Part shown: in pieces, positions 1-13,228 of the stretch | Layout of the letters: the number at the start of each line of letters is the position of its first letter | Numbering within the stretch: the first letter of the stretch is position 1 | Source of the DNA: Homarus americanus | Taxonomy: Eukaryota; Arthropoda; Malacostraca; Decapoda; Nephropidae | Assembly (NCBI RefSeq): GCF_018991925.1 | Contig: NW_024737068.1 | Coordinates: 6,108,498-6,172,497 of the forward strand | Length of the DNA: 64,000 nt | Direction: 5' to 3' | The notes under the pieces: generated by a model | The model's input: the letters and a program-made list of their open reading frames with translations, nothing else | What the model was told of the DNA's origin: nothing | Databases searched by the model: none | Program-made: the position numbers and the translations under genes

Positions 1-445
1 CTCTGTTCATCAATAGGTGTGAGCAATCTTCCTCTTCCATATGCTAAGATCAAAACACATCCCTTTCCATTGCCTATTATCTATAAAGCGGGTTTTATTT
101 TGTGAACGTACTCAGTCTTCTCCTAACAGAGTCACTCCTGCTGCCGTAATGTTAAATGAACAGATTATTAAGATGTAGGAACGCCGTGCAACGAAGATGG
201 CTTCACGAGCTTGGGGAGTTATCGATGAGATATTAACAGGAAACTCTGAGCCAAGTAAGACCATAAGTCAAGGAGCCAAGACTATCTATCAATTTGACAA
301 TGTGTGTATAGATATTTCGCTACACTATTAGATTTTACAAGTCCCGGAAATTACCTTTTTTCTCCATTAAATATACTTTTGCGACCTGCAGCCAATTCTA
401 TAATATTGTATAGGCTATATAAAAGGAATAGTATGATTATTCAGA
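1..445. other. Non-coding left flank
   Basis: AT-rich sequence leading into the 18-bp minisatellite. I see no coding exon, RNA gene or recognisable transposon end here. Confidence 0.5.
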
Positions 446-1410
446 GATCACAAACACTCGTAGGTCACAAACACTCGTGGTTAACAAACACTCGTGGTTC
501 ACAAACTGATGTCGTTCACAAACATTCGTGGGTCACGAACACCTGTGGCTCATAAACACTCGTGGGTAACAAACATTCGTTGTTCACAAACACCCGTGGG
601 TCACAAACACCTGTGGCTCATGAACACTCGTGGTTCACAAACACTCGTGGTTAACAAACTGATGTCGTTCACAAACACTCGTGGTTCACAAACACCTGTG
701 CTCATAAACACTCGTGGCTCATAAACACTCGTGGTTCACAAACACTCGTGGGTCACAAACACTTGTGGCTCATAAGCACTCGTGTGTCCCAAACTCTCGT
801 GGTTCACAAACAACCGTAGTTCACAAACACTCGTGGTTCACAAACACTCACGGCTCACAAACACTTGTAGTTCACAAGCACTCGTAATTCACAAACACTC
901 GTGGTTCACAAACACTTGTGGTTTACAAACACTTATGGCCCACAAACACTCATGGTTCACAAACTCTCATGGCTCACAAACACTTGTGGTTCACAAGCAC
1001 TCGTGATTCACAAACAGTCATGGCTCACAAACACTTGTGGTTCACAAGCACTCGTGATTCACAAACACTCATGGCTCACAAACACTCATGGCCCACAAAC
1101 AGTCGTGGTTCACAAACAGTCAAGGCTCACAAACACTCGTGGCTTACAAACACTCATGGCTGACAAACATTCATGGCTCACAAACATTCATGGTTCACAA
1201 ACACCCATGGCTCACAAGCACTCATTGTTCACAAACACTCATGGTTCACAAACACTCATGGTTCAAAAACACTCATGGTTCACAAACACTAATGGTTCAC
1301 AAACACTCGTGTCTCACAAACATTCATGGTTCACAAACAGTCATGGTTCACAAACCCAGGTGGCTCATAAACACTCGTGGCTGACAAACTCTCGTGGCTC
1401 ACAAACACTC
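446..1410. repeat. 18-bp minisatellite, about 53 copies
   Basis: Tandem array of a degenerate 18-bp unit close to TCACAAACACTCGTGGT(T/C). The main variable sites are CTCGTGG/CTCATGG/CTTGTGG and TTC/CTC. Because the unit is six codons long, several frames stay open for hundreds of bases and give repetitive HKHSW/LTNTRGSQ-like translations. Nothing else (splice sites, codon bias, domain) suggests these are real proteins. The array ends sharply at about 1410 in non-repetitive sequence. Confidence 0.9.
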
Positions 1411-3808
1411 CAGGTGATGCCTTGTAGTTGGATAGCTTGTTATGAGTTGCCAGTTGGTGGATTTCATTCATAATAAACCTTAATCTTGACTGGGATTGTG
1501 ATTATAGTGAATAATATTTTAAGTGCTTCCATTTGCAATTTCCTAATATGCAAATGATTTTTTTTTAATATAAAAGGCTTTTACAGTGTGCTTTGTTATG
1601 TAAGTGTTAAAATTCTGCCAACAATTTCCTTTTGTGGTAAATTTATTATTATTATGACCTCCTTTTTAAAACTGTGAAAAGGTACTTCATTTGATTCGTC
1701 CATGGTATTTAGGTACCCAGGTATTGGAGTCCTTAATGTACGATTTTAAGCCGAGATGCATCGGAGGTAAACCCCGTGTGTCTGGCAGGAAGCGGGGAAC
1801 ATTTACTGTATAATGTATTGGTATTGGGGACCTGAGATCCAACACTGCGAAATTTTCATCCAAGGTAAAAAATATACCCATCCAAACATGTAAATACTCT
1901 CTGAAGATACGATCATTCTAGTAGAGAACTGTCATAAGAGTTATACTCACATCTAAACGGTTAAGCTGAAAACAAAGGGCTGTTGACTGCTCTCTATGTC
2001 ACAAACAAGGCCAGGTAGATCGTGTGAGGTTAACATGAACTCTGGGTCTGAGTTAAATTGAATGAGGTTTACATGTTGGCACTGCTTCTTGTGATGAGGC
2101 AGGTCTTGTTAGGCAAGGTTTGTCACGAAACATTTGACTCAAGATCAATCACTGCATGTCTCCTCTTGCTTTACTGTTTGGTAGCGTCGTGTTCGTCCAT
2201 TACAACATATCAGTGTGAAGGACTTGCTTAACCAGACACCAAATAAACATTTAATTGTTAAGTGTATACGAGGTCTTATTTTGAGAGTTCATTACTTAAT
2301 TGGTCTGTTTTCAACGTTTCATGAAGCAACAATTCTGGAACAACAAATACTTGAGAGTTTTTTGGAAGGTTAAGTACGACATTTATCACATTGACAGAGG
2401 CCACTGGTAAGGAATGTGTAGTAGATAATTAGACAGATATTCAGTAAAATTCTTCTGTAAGTTCACATTGATTCAGCCTTTGCATAGACACTGCAGGTAC
2501 ATAAGTAATACAGGTAGAAAACACTGTACAAAGAAAGTCATTATACAAACAATGACAAAACGTAAGTCTATGTGACCAAGGACAGCCCAGACTAGGCCAT
2601 CATAAACTTATGTTCAGTGTGTCTAGGCTTGCAGATTGTTGCAATAATAAGTTCTGACATTCTGCTTCTCTGGTGTTCTACCTGAAAAGCAGAAGGTATA
2701 TAACCTCTGCCAGGGTCATCACTAAAGGTCACGTGTAAAGTAAAAAAAAAAATGAGACTCTTGGCGTTTGAAGTTGGACCTCTTGGACTTTGAGAATTCA
2801 GTGTGACTCATTAAAGCTCTAACTCAGGAACTGGAACTCAACAGAAAATTCACAGCACCTCCTAATGCCTGGTCTTATCATATTATTTGTCTTATCACAG
2901 GTAAAATTTGCCGATTATGCTCTAGATAGCAGCATAGTTATTTAGTAGCTTAGGATAAGCTATTTTTATTACACTTTTCATGTGTGATGAAAATTAAATT
3001 GATTATTTTTAATTAAGTTTAAGTTAGAATAAGCTAAGTCAGGCTTGTGAGGTTAATCTCAGTGCAATTCCATTATTCCTCACTGGCACACTGGCTTATC
3101 AAAGAGACTATTGTAGCCTTAACGTTCTTTATTAAAGTGATTAGTTTAAATTGTGCTCTGTGGGTATATATGTGTGTGTATGTGTAGTGGGCTATAATTA
3201 AGGACAATAGCCTGATGAATTCTTAAAGCTTAACGCACGGTTTTTCATGTAAGTATAACTTTTTGTTATTACTGTTATAACTCCGTGGTTAAGAGACATT
3301 CGTGGAAAGATTGACTCTTATTTCACTTAAAATGCACTTTTGATCATAACCAAACTTTAACTAAATAGGGTTACGAAAAGTTACATATTTCTTTTCCAGT
3401 GAAGTCATTTGTATAGTTTGATAGATATAAATTTAGGGTATTAAGTAAGTATCAGTTATATATCATCAATACAGCATGAAAATAACATTGATAATATATA
3501 CTTAATAATCAACAAATAATGATTTTCTAGATTTTCTTTCCTGGTGAAGAGAAAACTTTAAACCTCATTTCATTGACTGTAGTTATTTCTTTAACTCACG
3601 TAACACAAGTTTTCTGATATTTATAATCCCTTCAACAAAGAGGTCCGAGATCTCCTTTTTTTCGTGTTTAATACATATCCAAATATTATTCCTAAGCAGC
3701 ACTTCGTCCTATAAAAACTACTCGATGTTATGCTTTCAGCTCGATCAAGCACACCGCTACTTGGATGTTCATACCCGCGCTCTTCTCCTCTTCCCAAGCG
3801 TCGTCTTT

Positions 3809-3812
<4 letters not shown>
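1411..3812. other. Non-coding, no recognisable gene
   Basis: AT-rich unique sequence. The longest minus-strand reading frame (1687-1881) has no domain I recognise and no splice context. I see nothing supportable in this stretch. Confidence 0.5.

Positions 3813-3845
<33 letters not shown>
3813..3845. repeat. (TC)16 microsatellite
   Basis: Perfect dinucleotide run. It opens a strongly pyrimidine-biased block on the plus strand that continues to about 4450 and produces Ser/Leu/Phe-rich pseudo-frames. Confidence 0.9.
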
Positions 3846-3848
<3 letters not shown>

Positions 3849-5913
3849 CAATCTACTTCTGATATATGTCTTCTATTAATTTTGTACATACCTCGCAAGC
3901 ATACCCTAGTCAGTTCTCTGTCTGGCTATCCTTCCTCTCTCTCATCTTATTTCCAAGCTTTTTAGTCTTCATGTCTTCTTCACCCCATTACTCACACACA
4001 TCATTTGTTGGTGTTTCGAATTTTCTTCTTTCTCCTGCTCCAATGGTCAGCACTCCACTATCAATGAATAATGTCAGTTCAAGTATTCCACTATGCTTCC
4101 TCACATTGCCTCTCTTAAAACAATTTTTACTTTCCATTCGATTTTTAGTGTATTTTTTCCCCACCAGTGACTGTGATTTTTATTTTATTTATCTTTCTGT
4201 TGACACATTTACTAAAGTTAATATCCCTTTGTCTCTCTTCACTACTTACTGTCATCCCTTTTGTTCACATCTACATTTACCTTCCTCGTAATACACATTA
4301 TTTTAAACATAGTCACCATCATTTACAATCATTTTTATTTTATTTCTTACACTGGAGTATTGTTATAAGCAAACAGCAGCTGACTCGTCTCATATATGCA
4401 CCCTCCATCCTAGTCAATTAAACTTGCACCCTTCTCCATCACTCTTTCCTTCACTTCTCTCCTGCTCTATTAATGTAAATATTTATCAGCCATGACTACA
4501 TTACACATCTTTAACGTAATCCTACTTTCACGAGATACAGGTAAAATTTAACATCATTTCCTATGCATGTCCCGATGTAAAGCCATTTGATATAGTCATC
4601 CACAGCCTAAGTTTATCACTACAGTTTAAAGTATGATTCTTGTTCTTCAAAGTCCATGTATACTTAATGGAATAATTACAACCGACATTCAATTAGTTAT
4701 ATACTACAACTAAGATTATTGAACCATACCCCCCCCCGCCGTAAAATAAAAGTTTGGTTTAAGAGATTCAGCGCCGTAGTGAAAGGAGTATGGATCGATC
4801 ACAGAAACTTAGGTCATTTCCCTGAACTGTTGTCCTTTTGTACCATCCCCAGGATTTTGTTATTATGGTTTATTTTGCCTTTTATTTACCCTGAATATAT
4901 TACACGTGTAGGTACTTGTCGTGGCAAAGGTTACAAGTTGCTGACTTTTAACCTTGAATATCGCTGTTTAAAACAGCCTGAAGCTCCTCAGGTAAGGTAT
5001 ACAAGTCTAGTATGCAGCAGGTTTTCCCCCTCTATGGATCACTATGCTGGGGTGCTTTAACATAATGTCCTTGAGCTTCCAGAGATTTCACTAAGTTTGG
5101 AGCCCAGATCATTCAGAAACTCCAGACCTTTGATGTCTTAGCTTCTCAAAGGCTCTGACCTTGTTGGAACGATACAGAGTTCATGGCTGAGGCTCCTGTA
5201 GTTTGTTCCCATCTGATTTTCCCTTGATCCTCACTCTATGATCCAACCGTGCTATAGGAGAGATAATGTACTGTAGATGCGAAGGTGGAGAACAGGTGTA
5301 AATTTGTAATCCCACACCAACTGTTTACCATCCTACAAAGGCGGCAGTGTATTAGTGTTTGTTCATTTGTTGTCGGGTCTGTAAATCTCCAATTCCCTAT
5401 GTGCTGTGCAGCTTGCGGTGGTCAGGTTCCCCTTGATGATGTCATTACCATAAGTATGTATTGTATGCTAGTTCTCACGAGGCAACACAGTGTTGGTCTT
5501 CCTTCTCACTATCACACAGACACTTGTAAACAGTTTCCATAGAGGTACAAGACGAAGAGCCATTTCCACAGCGCCTGAGAATGAATCTAGGGTAACTAGT
5601 AGGAAGTCCTCTCTGAGCTGAATATAATCGTCTGATGATAGCCAAATAAAATATCAAAATTGGCGTCCCAGTAGTGAAGGGCTAAAGCTGATAAAGGCAA
5701 TCCAGATACATACAATATTTACATTCGGTAGTGCTGTTCTTATATTAGAATAATATTGAAGCAGTTTCAGGAAATATTATAAATATCAGCATAATTTTCC
5801 ATAGTCATTGAGGTTGATTTAACGTAAACCTCATATAAACAATGAATGATCAAGCCCTTTATATAATTATGTTCCACTTATATTGGAGAATGACGTGGGC
5901 AAAAAGGTTTATG

Positions 5914-5916
<3 letters not shown>
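3846..5916. other. Pyrimidine-rich block and unassigned sequence
   Basis: 3846-4450 is pyrimidine-biased, low-complexity sequence. 4719-5060 holds a 113-codon frame and 5285-5657 holds short frames on both strands. None shows a domain, repeat-element motif or splice pattern I can name. Decayed transposon sequence is possible but not shown. Confidence 0.4.

Positions 5917-5975
<59 letters not shown>
5917..5975. repeat. (AC)n microsatellite, 59 bp
   Basis: Uninterrupted AC dinucleotide run. The THTHTH and HTHTHT reading frames across it are artefacts. Confidence 0.95.
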
Positions 5976-5979
<4 letters not shown>

Positions 5980-6587
5980 TTACTGTTGAGCGGAAATATA
6001 AACCAGAAGTCCGCATATCTGAAGGAACTGTTCCCACGCCTTTACGGAACGTTAGTTGTTGTTTCTGAAGTTTTTGTATCTTGAAAAATATCTGTTGGAA
6101 AGATGTGCTAACCAGGCACGAATCCTAACTTTTTTTCGGATATGATAAACACATCATCATTAAATGCAAGACGTAACCAAGAAAATTAAGAAACTTAGCT
6201 GGGAAGAACCACTTTAATTAGCGGGTGCAGTATTTGAGATCTCTTCTTGTCGCTGTTTGTGATGGGTTAATTACTCGAGGCTTCATCTCAGACTGTGTAA
6301 AATGACTAAATCATTTATCATATCTCTTTAATCAACATTCATACCCTGATAATTTATAACGATTACTATAAATTAAAAATGTAAATTGGTTTCAGAGTTT
6401 TGACGACCTGTTAAGAGCAGCGTGGATACAACATACTGTGGATCTTTTTCTGTCCGTAAAGAAGCAGTGTTTGACCGTCCTTCACTGTCCCAACTATATA
6501 CTTAGAGGTACCCGGTCACAGCTGGGTGTATTAGGGTGCATTTGGGATGAAGCAGGTACAGTAAGTGCTGTAACTACACGGCTACCA

Positions 6588-6710
6588 TTCTTCTTCTTCT
6601 TCTTCTTCTTCTTCTTCTTCTTCTTCTTCTTCTTCTTCTTCTTCTTCTTCTTCTTCTTCTTCTTCTTCTTCTTCTTCTTCTTCTTCTTCTTCTTCTTCTT
6701 CTTCTTCTTC
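6588..6710. repeat. (TTC)41 trinucleotide repeat
   Basis: A perfect 123-bp TTC run (GAA on the minus strand) with no interruption. It reads as poly-Phe on plus and poly-Lys on minus in frames that are not otherwise coding. Long GAA/TTC tracts are homopurine-homopyrimidine and can form triplex DNA. The perfect run suggests recent expansion. Confidence 0.95.
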
Positions 6711-9700
6711 ATTTAAGATAACTTATTATCATAGTACACCAGACACATTGAGATTACCAGACAAATATTGCCTACTAATTGGAAACACGATGCCATGCAC
6801 TACGGGAGTTAGTGAAAATTTCTTGGTATTTATTACAATCTTTATAAATTAAAGGCATCTGTTGAATGAAACTTTTTACTTGGTTTAAAGTTGTTAAACA
6901 TACATTTATTTGCCTTAATCAGTTTTTTGTACGAGAGAAACAGTTTACATTCATCTTAGGGCCTTTGCGTTATAATGTTAGAAAAAATAGAAAAGTATAT
7001 TATGAAACATATAATCATATCCCAAAAATTATATCAAGAAACAAATGAAAAAGTTTATGAAAATTCGTTCCTAAAATCATGTCCGTGTTAATAGAAACAC
7101 GATCTTGAACACGTACTGTGCCAGGGTCCAATAACGCCGGTCTGTTATAAGCACACACACGAGTAGCTGTCAAGGACGTTTACTCCCCTGACCCTCACAA
7201 CGATCTCTCTCTCAAACAAAGACTAAAGCGTGAGTGTAAGGAAAGAAAATAATAGCACAAAAGTTTCTATGCATTATTCATCTTATCTTACCCAGATAAC
7301 TGCTTTCCATTCCTCGCCTCTCTTCCATGCTCTCCTCTTTCACTCGTCTCTCTTTCCGTCCCCACACTGTCCACTCTCTCTCGGCCAGCTGGCAGCAGCT
7401 CCATCACCAAGGCCTTAATCTGTGTCAGGCAGACCCCACAACACAGCCCTGCACCATCCAGCCGATAATTACTGTTTTCAAGACTTTTTTTCCTCAGTGT
7501 TTCACTCGTTGTATTTTCTGGGAAAGTTAAAAAAGTGAGGATGGGCTCCCTACTCCTGAAGACCTACCATGAAGAGGTTGTATACAGCACAGTGTATACG
7601 TACTAAAATTACTACGTAAATATTATGTACAAATCGATTTCAAATTTATATGTAGACAGCTTTTACTCTTGGCCCAATTTATATTGTCAAAGATTCTGTT
7701 CCTTCATCACTGTTCTGTTGTTACGCGAGTCTGACGAAGCCACGGATCAAGTTAATGGGTTTTCTTCACGGGGTTAAGAATACAGTTGGTGCTTCGTCTC
7801 TCCCTCAAGAACTGAACTTTATTATAAATTGATTCTATGTTCAAATGGATAACAGTGACGAAGAGTAAATAGGGAGTGAGTGAGGTAACCTTGGACCCTT
7901 TATGACGGACGTTTTTGACACTGCTTAGTCAAATCATTATATATTGACTCATGACCGAGGTGAAAATGATCGATCTTAGTGTTGTTTGATGAGCTTATTG
8001 GCTGATGTTGATGTTTTCTTCTTCCTGTATGTCATCCCCTAAATGGTGACTCCCTAGTATGTTCAGTCAGCGTAAATTCGTCCTTTATTCCACTCTCTTT
8101 AACTGTACATTTTGAAGATTAACGTTCGAGTAACATTCTCACACTGAGGCTTTTGCATTGTGTGATCACCGGATTAATAAAAGAGTTCCCCTCCTCCTCT
8201 GGGTAAAGTTAAATGCATTGATATATTGATAAACCTGACCAGTATCAACAACGGGAAATGCTTGATGACATTTGGGGATATTTATATACATTATAAGTAC
8301 AGACTAATACATTAAATGAAGGGAAGCAGTTTAACTCATACCCTCACCCCCTCCCCCACCTACTACCCTCCACCCCATCCCCCATCCACTACCCCCCACC
8401 CCCTACCCCCCACCCACTACCCCCCACCCACTACCCCTCACCCCACCACCCACCCTCAGTTAATCTACCTTGTTAATCTACCTTGTATCGACGTGAAGGC
8501 ATTTCAAATCACGGGAGCAAATTATATCCATAATATTTGAAGTGTTTGGAAAAAAAATACGTCCTTGCTTATTTCCATGAAAGAGGAAATAAATCAGGTA
8601 ACGATGAAGGTGTCCTGGCAAACTTACTTACCTGGGCATTAATCAAAGCTGTTGCTGTTTGTCTGTAAAGTTCCCCTCACGTGCAATCGTTCGAGAAACT
8701 GTCTAGATTGACTAATTAAGTTATAGTTGACTTTGTACATCATCTGTTTTGTGTCAACACCCGCGAATGAGACAATATTAAAGGCGCTTAGATCGACATT
8801 GTATTTAGGATGATTTTAAATTTTTTTCAGCACCTGGGTAACGCAAGTTCTCCCCACAGAGTATGAATACACAAAAAAAAGACAAAAAAATATCAAAACG
8901 TAATGATAATAAAAATTAAAGAAATGAAGGCTCATAAAACTAAGTCAAAATTAGATAAGTGAATCTTGTTGAAGCAAAACCAAAAATAAATTAAAAAGCG
9001 AGTCATACTGAAAATAACCCCAGTGTTTATATAATATGAATGATTAGCTAATTACTTACTGTATATCCGCGTGTCTGTTTCTGTAATGAGTTCGTAGTAA
9101 AGATATATTTCATGCACTGATCATCTTAGCGTAATTCCCTGCATTATTGTAATAACCTAAAAGATAAATAAATTTTCATTATTTACTGGATCTTGGCTTC
9201 CACTGTAGAACTTTGATAGTTAAATAAACAATGAAAATGTCGAGAATACTTTTTTTATTAACAATAGAGGATATTATTTAATTAAGAAATTACTTGTGTT
9301 TTCTTTACAGTCTAATTATGAGGGTAATTAATCAAAGCAGTTATGTTTATATGATAACTGAAAAATATAAAAAAAAGAGTCTAATTATATTGTTTTCCTG
9401 GTGGCGAGATTTGATGTGGACGCTATCATGCTTCTCTGAACTTCATCACCTGAGGTCTTCAAGTACATAGACTAAGTTAGTTATTTCACTTGTCATCAAC
9501 AACTATAAATTAAGAAAGATCAATCTATTTAACGAGGCCTTTAGAGGATTTGTCACTTATTTACGTTACAGCTTGAATGAGTTAAGTGTCTAAAAGCTGA
9601 GACATAACATACTAAAGCTTTAAAATTACTGGATCTGACCTATAGTGAATAAGCATATATATTGAGGTTGTTACTGTGGCCTATGGTAAATGAACGTAAA

Positions 9701-9731
9701 TTATTGTAGCATTATGTTTACGTATTATTGA
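6711..9731. other. Non-coding stretch with a C-rich low-complexity tract
   Basis: AT-rich unique sequence. The main structure is a C-rich tract at 8338-8457, listed separately. No exon, RNA gene or transposon end was recognised. Confidence 0.45.
8338..8457. repeat. C-rich degenerate tandem repeat
   Basis: Imperfect repeats of CCCCCACCCACTA-like units, almost free of G on the plus strand. The complementary strand has repeated G-runs of four to six, so it could form G-quadruplexes. The Pro/Thr-rich frame across it is an artefact. Confidence 0.8.
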
Positions 9732-9756
9732 TTAGGTTAGGTTAGATTAGGTTAGG
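9732..9756 (+). repeat. Interstitial (TTAGG)5 telomere-type repeat
   Basis: Five contiguous 5-bp units, TTAGG TTAGG TTAGA TTAGG TTAGG, with one substitution. TTAGG is the ancestral arthropod telomere repeat. A run this short inside a chromosome is an interstitial telomere-like sequence, from break repair or chance amplification, and not a chromosome end. Confidence 0.75.
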
Positions 9757-10167
9757 AGAACGTGACGTATATTATCCCATACTTATATTAAGATAAAATA
9801 ACTGAACAACTTAGCACAGAAATATTGACCAAAACTAATATTGTCAAAGTGTTACTTTGAGGGATAAGAGATTCATACATGTTTAATTGCATTTAGTTAC
9901 TTTACTGTCTATTTGAAAACTTAACAGTGATAAAGAACAGTTTTATTACCCGAGTTCACTTAACATCCCTCCTGCTGCTTTATGAGGTAATGGAGGTAAT
10001 TAACAGGTGATGAGAGGTTTTCCCATTATGTGCTACAGAAGTGTCTACCACCACAGGGTTAACGGGAGACTTGTAATTCCTCACTAAACAGATCACTTCC
10101 TCACGCTCACAGCTCTAGTGCATACAAAAGATTATTCACACACGAGGAGCCAGATAGGAGAACAGTG

Positions 10168-10242
10168 AGGCGCCTTTCACACGAGATTTTTCTTTTTTTC
10201 CGTCGCGCAACAAAAAAAAAATCGCTCGTGTAAAAGAGGCCT
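10168..10242. mobile_element. 75-bp foldback / palindromic miniature element
   Basis: Two imperfect inverted arms of about 24-26 bp face each other across a short centre containing CGTCGCGC. The left arm starts AGGCGCCTTTCACACGAG. The reverse complement of the right arm starts AGGCCTCTTTTACACGAGCG. The arms end in T-runs of five or more. Short TIR-like ends of this kind suit a miniature DNA transposon or foldback element. No clear target-site duplication was found, so the family is open. Confidence 0.55.
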
Positions 10243-10971
10243 AAGGGCAGCTGAACTAAAATAGTGCCTGAGTCAAGTGTAAACTCGTGTCACCACCCTT
10301 AGGTTTTTTATTTTTTTTTCAACCATTTATTTTAAACAGACGGATTGAGTCTTTATATATAAGTTAATCACTCACTACCACAGAATAACTAACAATATCA
10401 TTACCAAGTCCAGTAGAAACAAAACTCTCTATACTGTATATTTATGAGTAGTAAAGATATTATACATGAGACAAGATAAATAAAGATATACACGAAAACA
10501 TTAATCACAAAATATAAATAGATGAACTTAAACTTTACAATCTACCTGTACAATTTTACTTAAGGCGGATATATATATATTTTTTTTTGAGAGTCTTATA
10601 CAATTTCCTGTTGACCTCCATTCGTGTATCATCTTTTAATACTAACAAAAATTACTGCCTCCATTATAGATACTTATATGAGCGTAAATCAGAACTCAGT
10701 AAGTGAAGATATTATTATTGAAACAGTGAAAGAATGAACCAGGTAAAAATTTATAATTAAACGTGGAAAAAGTTGTTGTGATGGGAATACCAGGAATTTC
10801 AATGTTTCAATGCGGGAAAAAATTTAATTACAAGCGGGATATAATGAAGGGAGATGCGGGACACCTCGTAGGTATGGGAGAAAGGTCAGTATAGCTACCT
10901 AGGGGAGAACAGTACTGCCATCGTAATTCAGGAGGGCTTTAACGATGCCTGGATTCGTCTCTTCTCTTCCA
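10243..10971. other. Non-coding, AT-rich
   Basis: Low-GC sequence with A- and T-runs between the foldback element and the (CT)(CA) tract. Nothing supportable was seen. Confidence 0.45.

Positions 10972-11026
<55 letters not shown>
10972..11026. repeat. (CT)8(CA)20 compound microsatellite
   Basis: A CT run passes directly into a CA run. It lies immediately 5' of the LINE-like sequence. Confidence 0.9.
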
Positions 11027-11028
<2 letters not shown>

Positions 11029-11939
11029 ACACAGTGAGATAAAGACGTGCCAGAAGGCACTCTCATTTTAGCAGCCAGGCCGAGTCTGTTTGGCCCTGCC
11101 CTCCCCTGCTATGCCCCTTCACCAGCCTTACTACACCAGGATCCGATTCAGCAAAACATTCTAGTGATTAGTAGACGATTGATTACAGGCAATGTTTCTA
11201 TAGTGCACTTAAGGAACTTTCTCGGCAAAACATTCTAGCCATCAGTGCAAGTAAGTGATTTGCCATACCCAGTGCTCGATAGTGCACCCCAAAGGAAAAG
11301 AATCAGACAGTGGGCACTTTATCAGTCCTTTAAAGGAGTGCCAGTGACAAGGACCACCGCGGTGTTTACATATATCGTGAAACTGTCGGCGACCCCAAGC
11401 ACCAGGGACAAAGATACGGTCTTTACGACTGACAAATATTAACAGATATCTGCAGTGTAGTGTCCCTCGAAGTACGCTAGTGACAAAACACTTCCGTCCG
11501 CCCACAACAGATTTCCAGCCGATGTACCAATCACCTCCCGACGCCTCTGGCCCTTGCCATCTAAGCGTGGAACGGTTATCCCTGATGGCAGTGTTATCGC
11601 GCTTCTCCAGTCACTGAAAATATTCACGGGCGGGCCGCTGAGCGAAGCCGTCATGCACAAGCCCATTAGACCCGAACCTCCACTAGAAACCGGAGAAAAC
11701 CCACCTTGACAGACCATACCATCACACTGAAGTTCCCGCGGATATGGTATGATCTCCCTTCTTCTACTGCTGCTCCGCGTCACTTCCTAGCTAACAAGTT
11801 CGACAGGCACTATACGCTTCCAGTCAAGTCCAACCGCCCCGCGAAACGTCGTTGCCATATAGAAACGACGGTGTACCTGAAACGTGTCATATTGAGATAT
11901 CAACTCTTTCATCACCTTCGTTCACAAAAGAGCGCCGGA

Positions 11940-12632
11940 AGGTAACCTCTTCTGTCAAGATGACCTACGCCCGTCACGCCTGGATGTTCAAGTCCCAGAT
12001 GTGGAAGCAGTATGGAGTGCGTGTGTGCTCCAGGCCCACCCACTAACACTGCTTCCATTATAATCTTGTGTGGCATGCCATCACGCCTCGATCACCCACC
12101 AGAACACTCTTATCAATCATCTCATCACCACCTCCAGACCACCTCAGGTTAGGTACCCATGTGCCAAGTTAGTATTATGTGGGGATTTAAATGAGTATTT
12201 TACCACTGATATCCCAGGTTCAGCTATCACTATCACAAGTTGTGACCTTCCCCACACACAGTTCAAGCTTACCCTTGACCTTGTCTTAACTGACTTAGCG
12301 GACCAGTGCCAACCACCTCAACCATGCCTCCTATCAGATTGTAGCACACACTTATCAGTGCTCTGGTCCCCAGCTGCCCTCCCACTCAAGCGTCTGGGGG
12401 CCTACATCAAGACCTACAAGCCGATTACTTTGACTCTGCAGTGCGCCTCTTTGGGCAGTGGATTGTTCACCATCCTGGACTGGAAGTACTTAGCGTGGAT
12501 AGCGGTGGAAGCAAATGGATAAATTATACCAACACCACCACGAGCTCACCACCACTTCTTCCCCGAAAGTCGTCAGATCTCACCCAGCTGACTTGCCCTG
12601 GATCACCTCGGATCAAAGACTTATGCAACTGA
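11940..12632 (+). pseudogene. LINE AP-endonuclease domain, frameshifted
   Basis: In a frame running from 12070, LVLCGDLNEYF matches the GDFN block of LINE endonucleases. A TLDLVLTDLADQ stretch (the family's TLDLVLTN block) follows, then LLSDCSTHLSVLW, matching the SDH.. catalytic block with His replaced by Cys. After about 12380 the reading shifts: another frame (12441 onward) gives FGQWIVHHPGLEVLSVDS, which is the linker of these elements. At least two frameshifts and the lost catalytic His indicate no nuclease activity. Confidence 0.65.
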
Positions 12633-13228
12633 GAGACCAGAGCCTTTCATCTCAATGACCACATCCGCTACGAGTCACTTCACCAGCAAGGAGTCATCCG
12701 CGAAATACGCGCAAAGAAGTCCACTACCCGAAACAGAAATTACAACACCTGAAGCAGATAACATCAGTCAATGGTATGGTAAGCTTAAGAACTCTGTGGA
12801 CTAAACAATATGACACCCCTCCTTCGTAGCCATCTCATAATGTTGACGCAGCTGAGCAAACAAATAACCATTTCGCTACTATATGCCAGACGCTCCACGG
12901 CTCAAACACAACCACTCTCCTGCTTACCTACCAGCCCCCTTCCACTGACTTAGTAGAAAGAATTTGACGTAGCAAAACGCCTGGACAAACTAAGAATTCT
13001 GAAGCAACTCTACCACCCCATTGACTTACCAATGAAACTCTTCAAGGAGTTCTCCCCGGAGCTTATAAGCCTCACTCCGCCATCAATTACTTCTCTAGTC
13101 AGCCCAGATGCCTTTATTTCTGGAAGACCTCTTATGTATCACCAGTGCCCAGAATCGCTGGCCCTGATCCTTAAGTAGCTTCCCCGAGCCCTGTCACCCC
13201 AACCTGCTAATCATGGCAAGAAAGTTTT

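Noticed and set aside
446..1410. CRISPR-like array
   Set aside because: Units are 18 bp with no spacers, the repeats are degenerate throughout, and the context is eukaryotic.
4719..5060. 113-codon plus-strand frame as a possible gene
   Set aside because: No recognisable domain, no splice context, and length within chance expectation for this window size.
6494..6716. Poly-Phe / poly-Lys protein frames
   Set aside because: They are produced entirely by the (TTC)41 tract, with no conserved flanking coding sequence.
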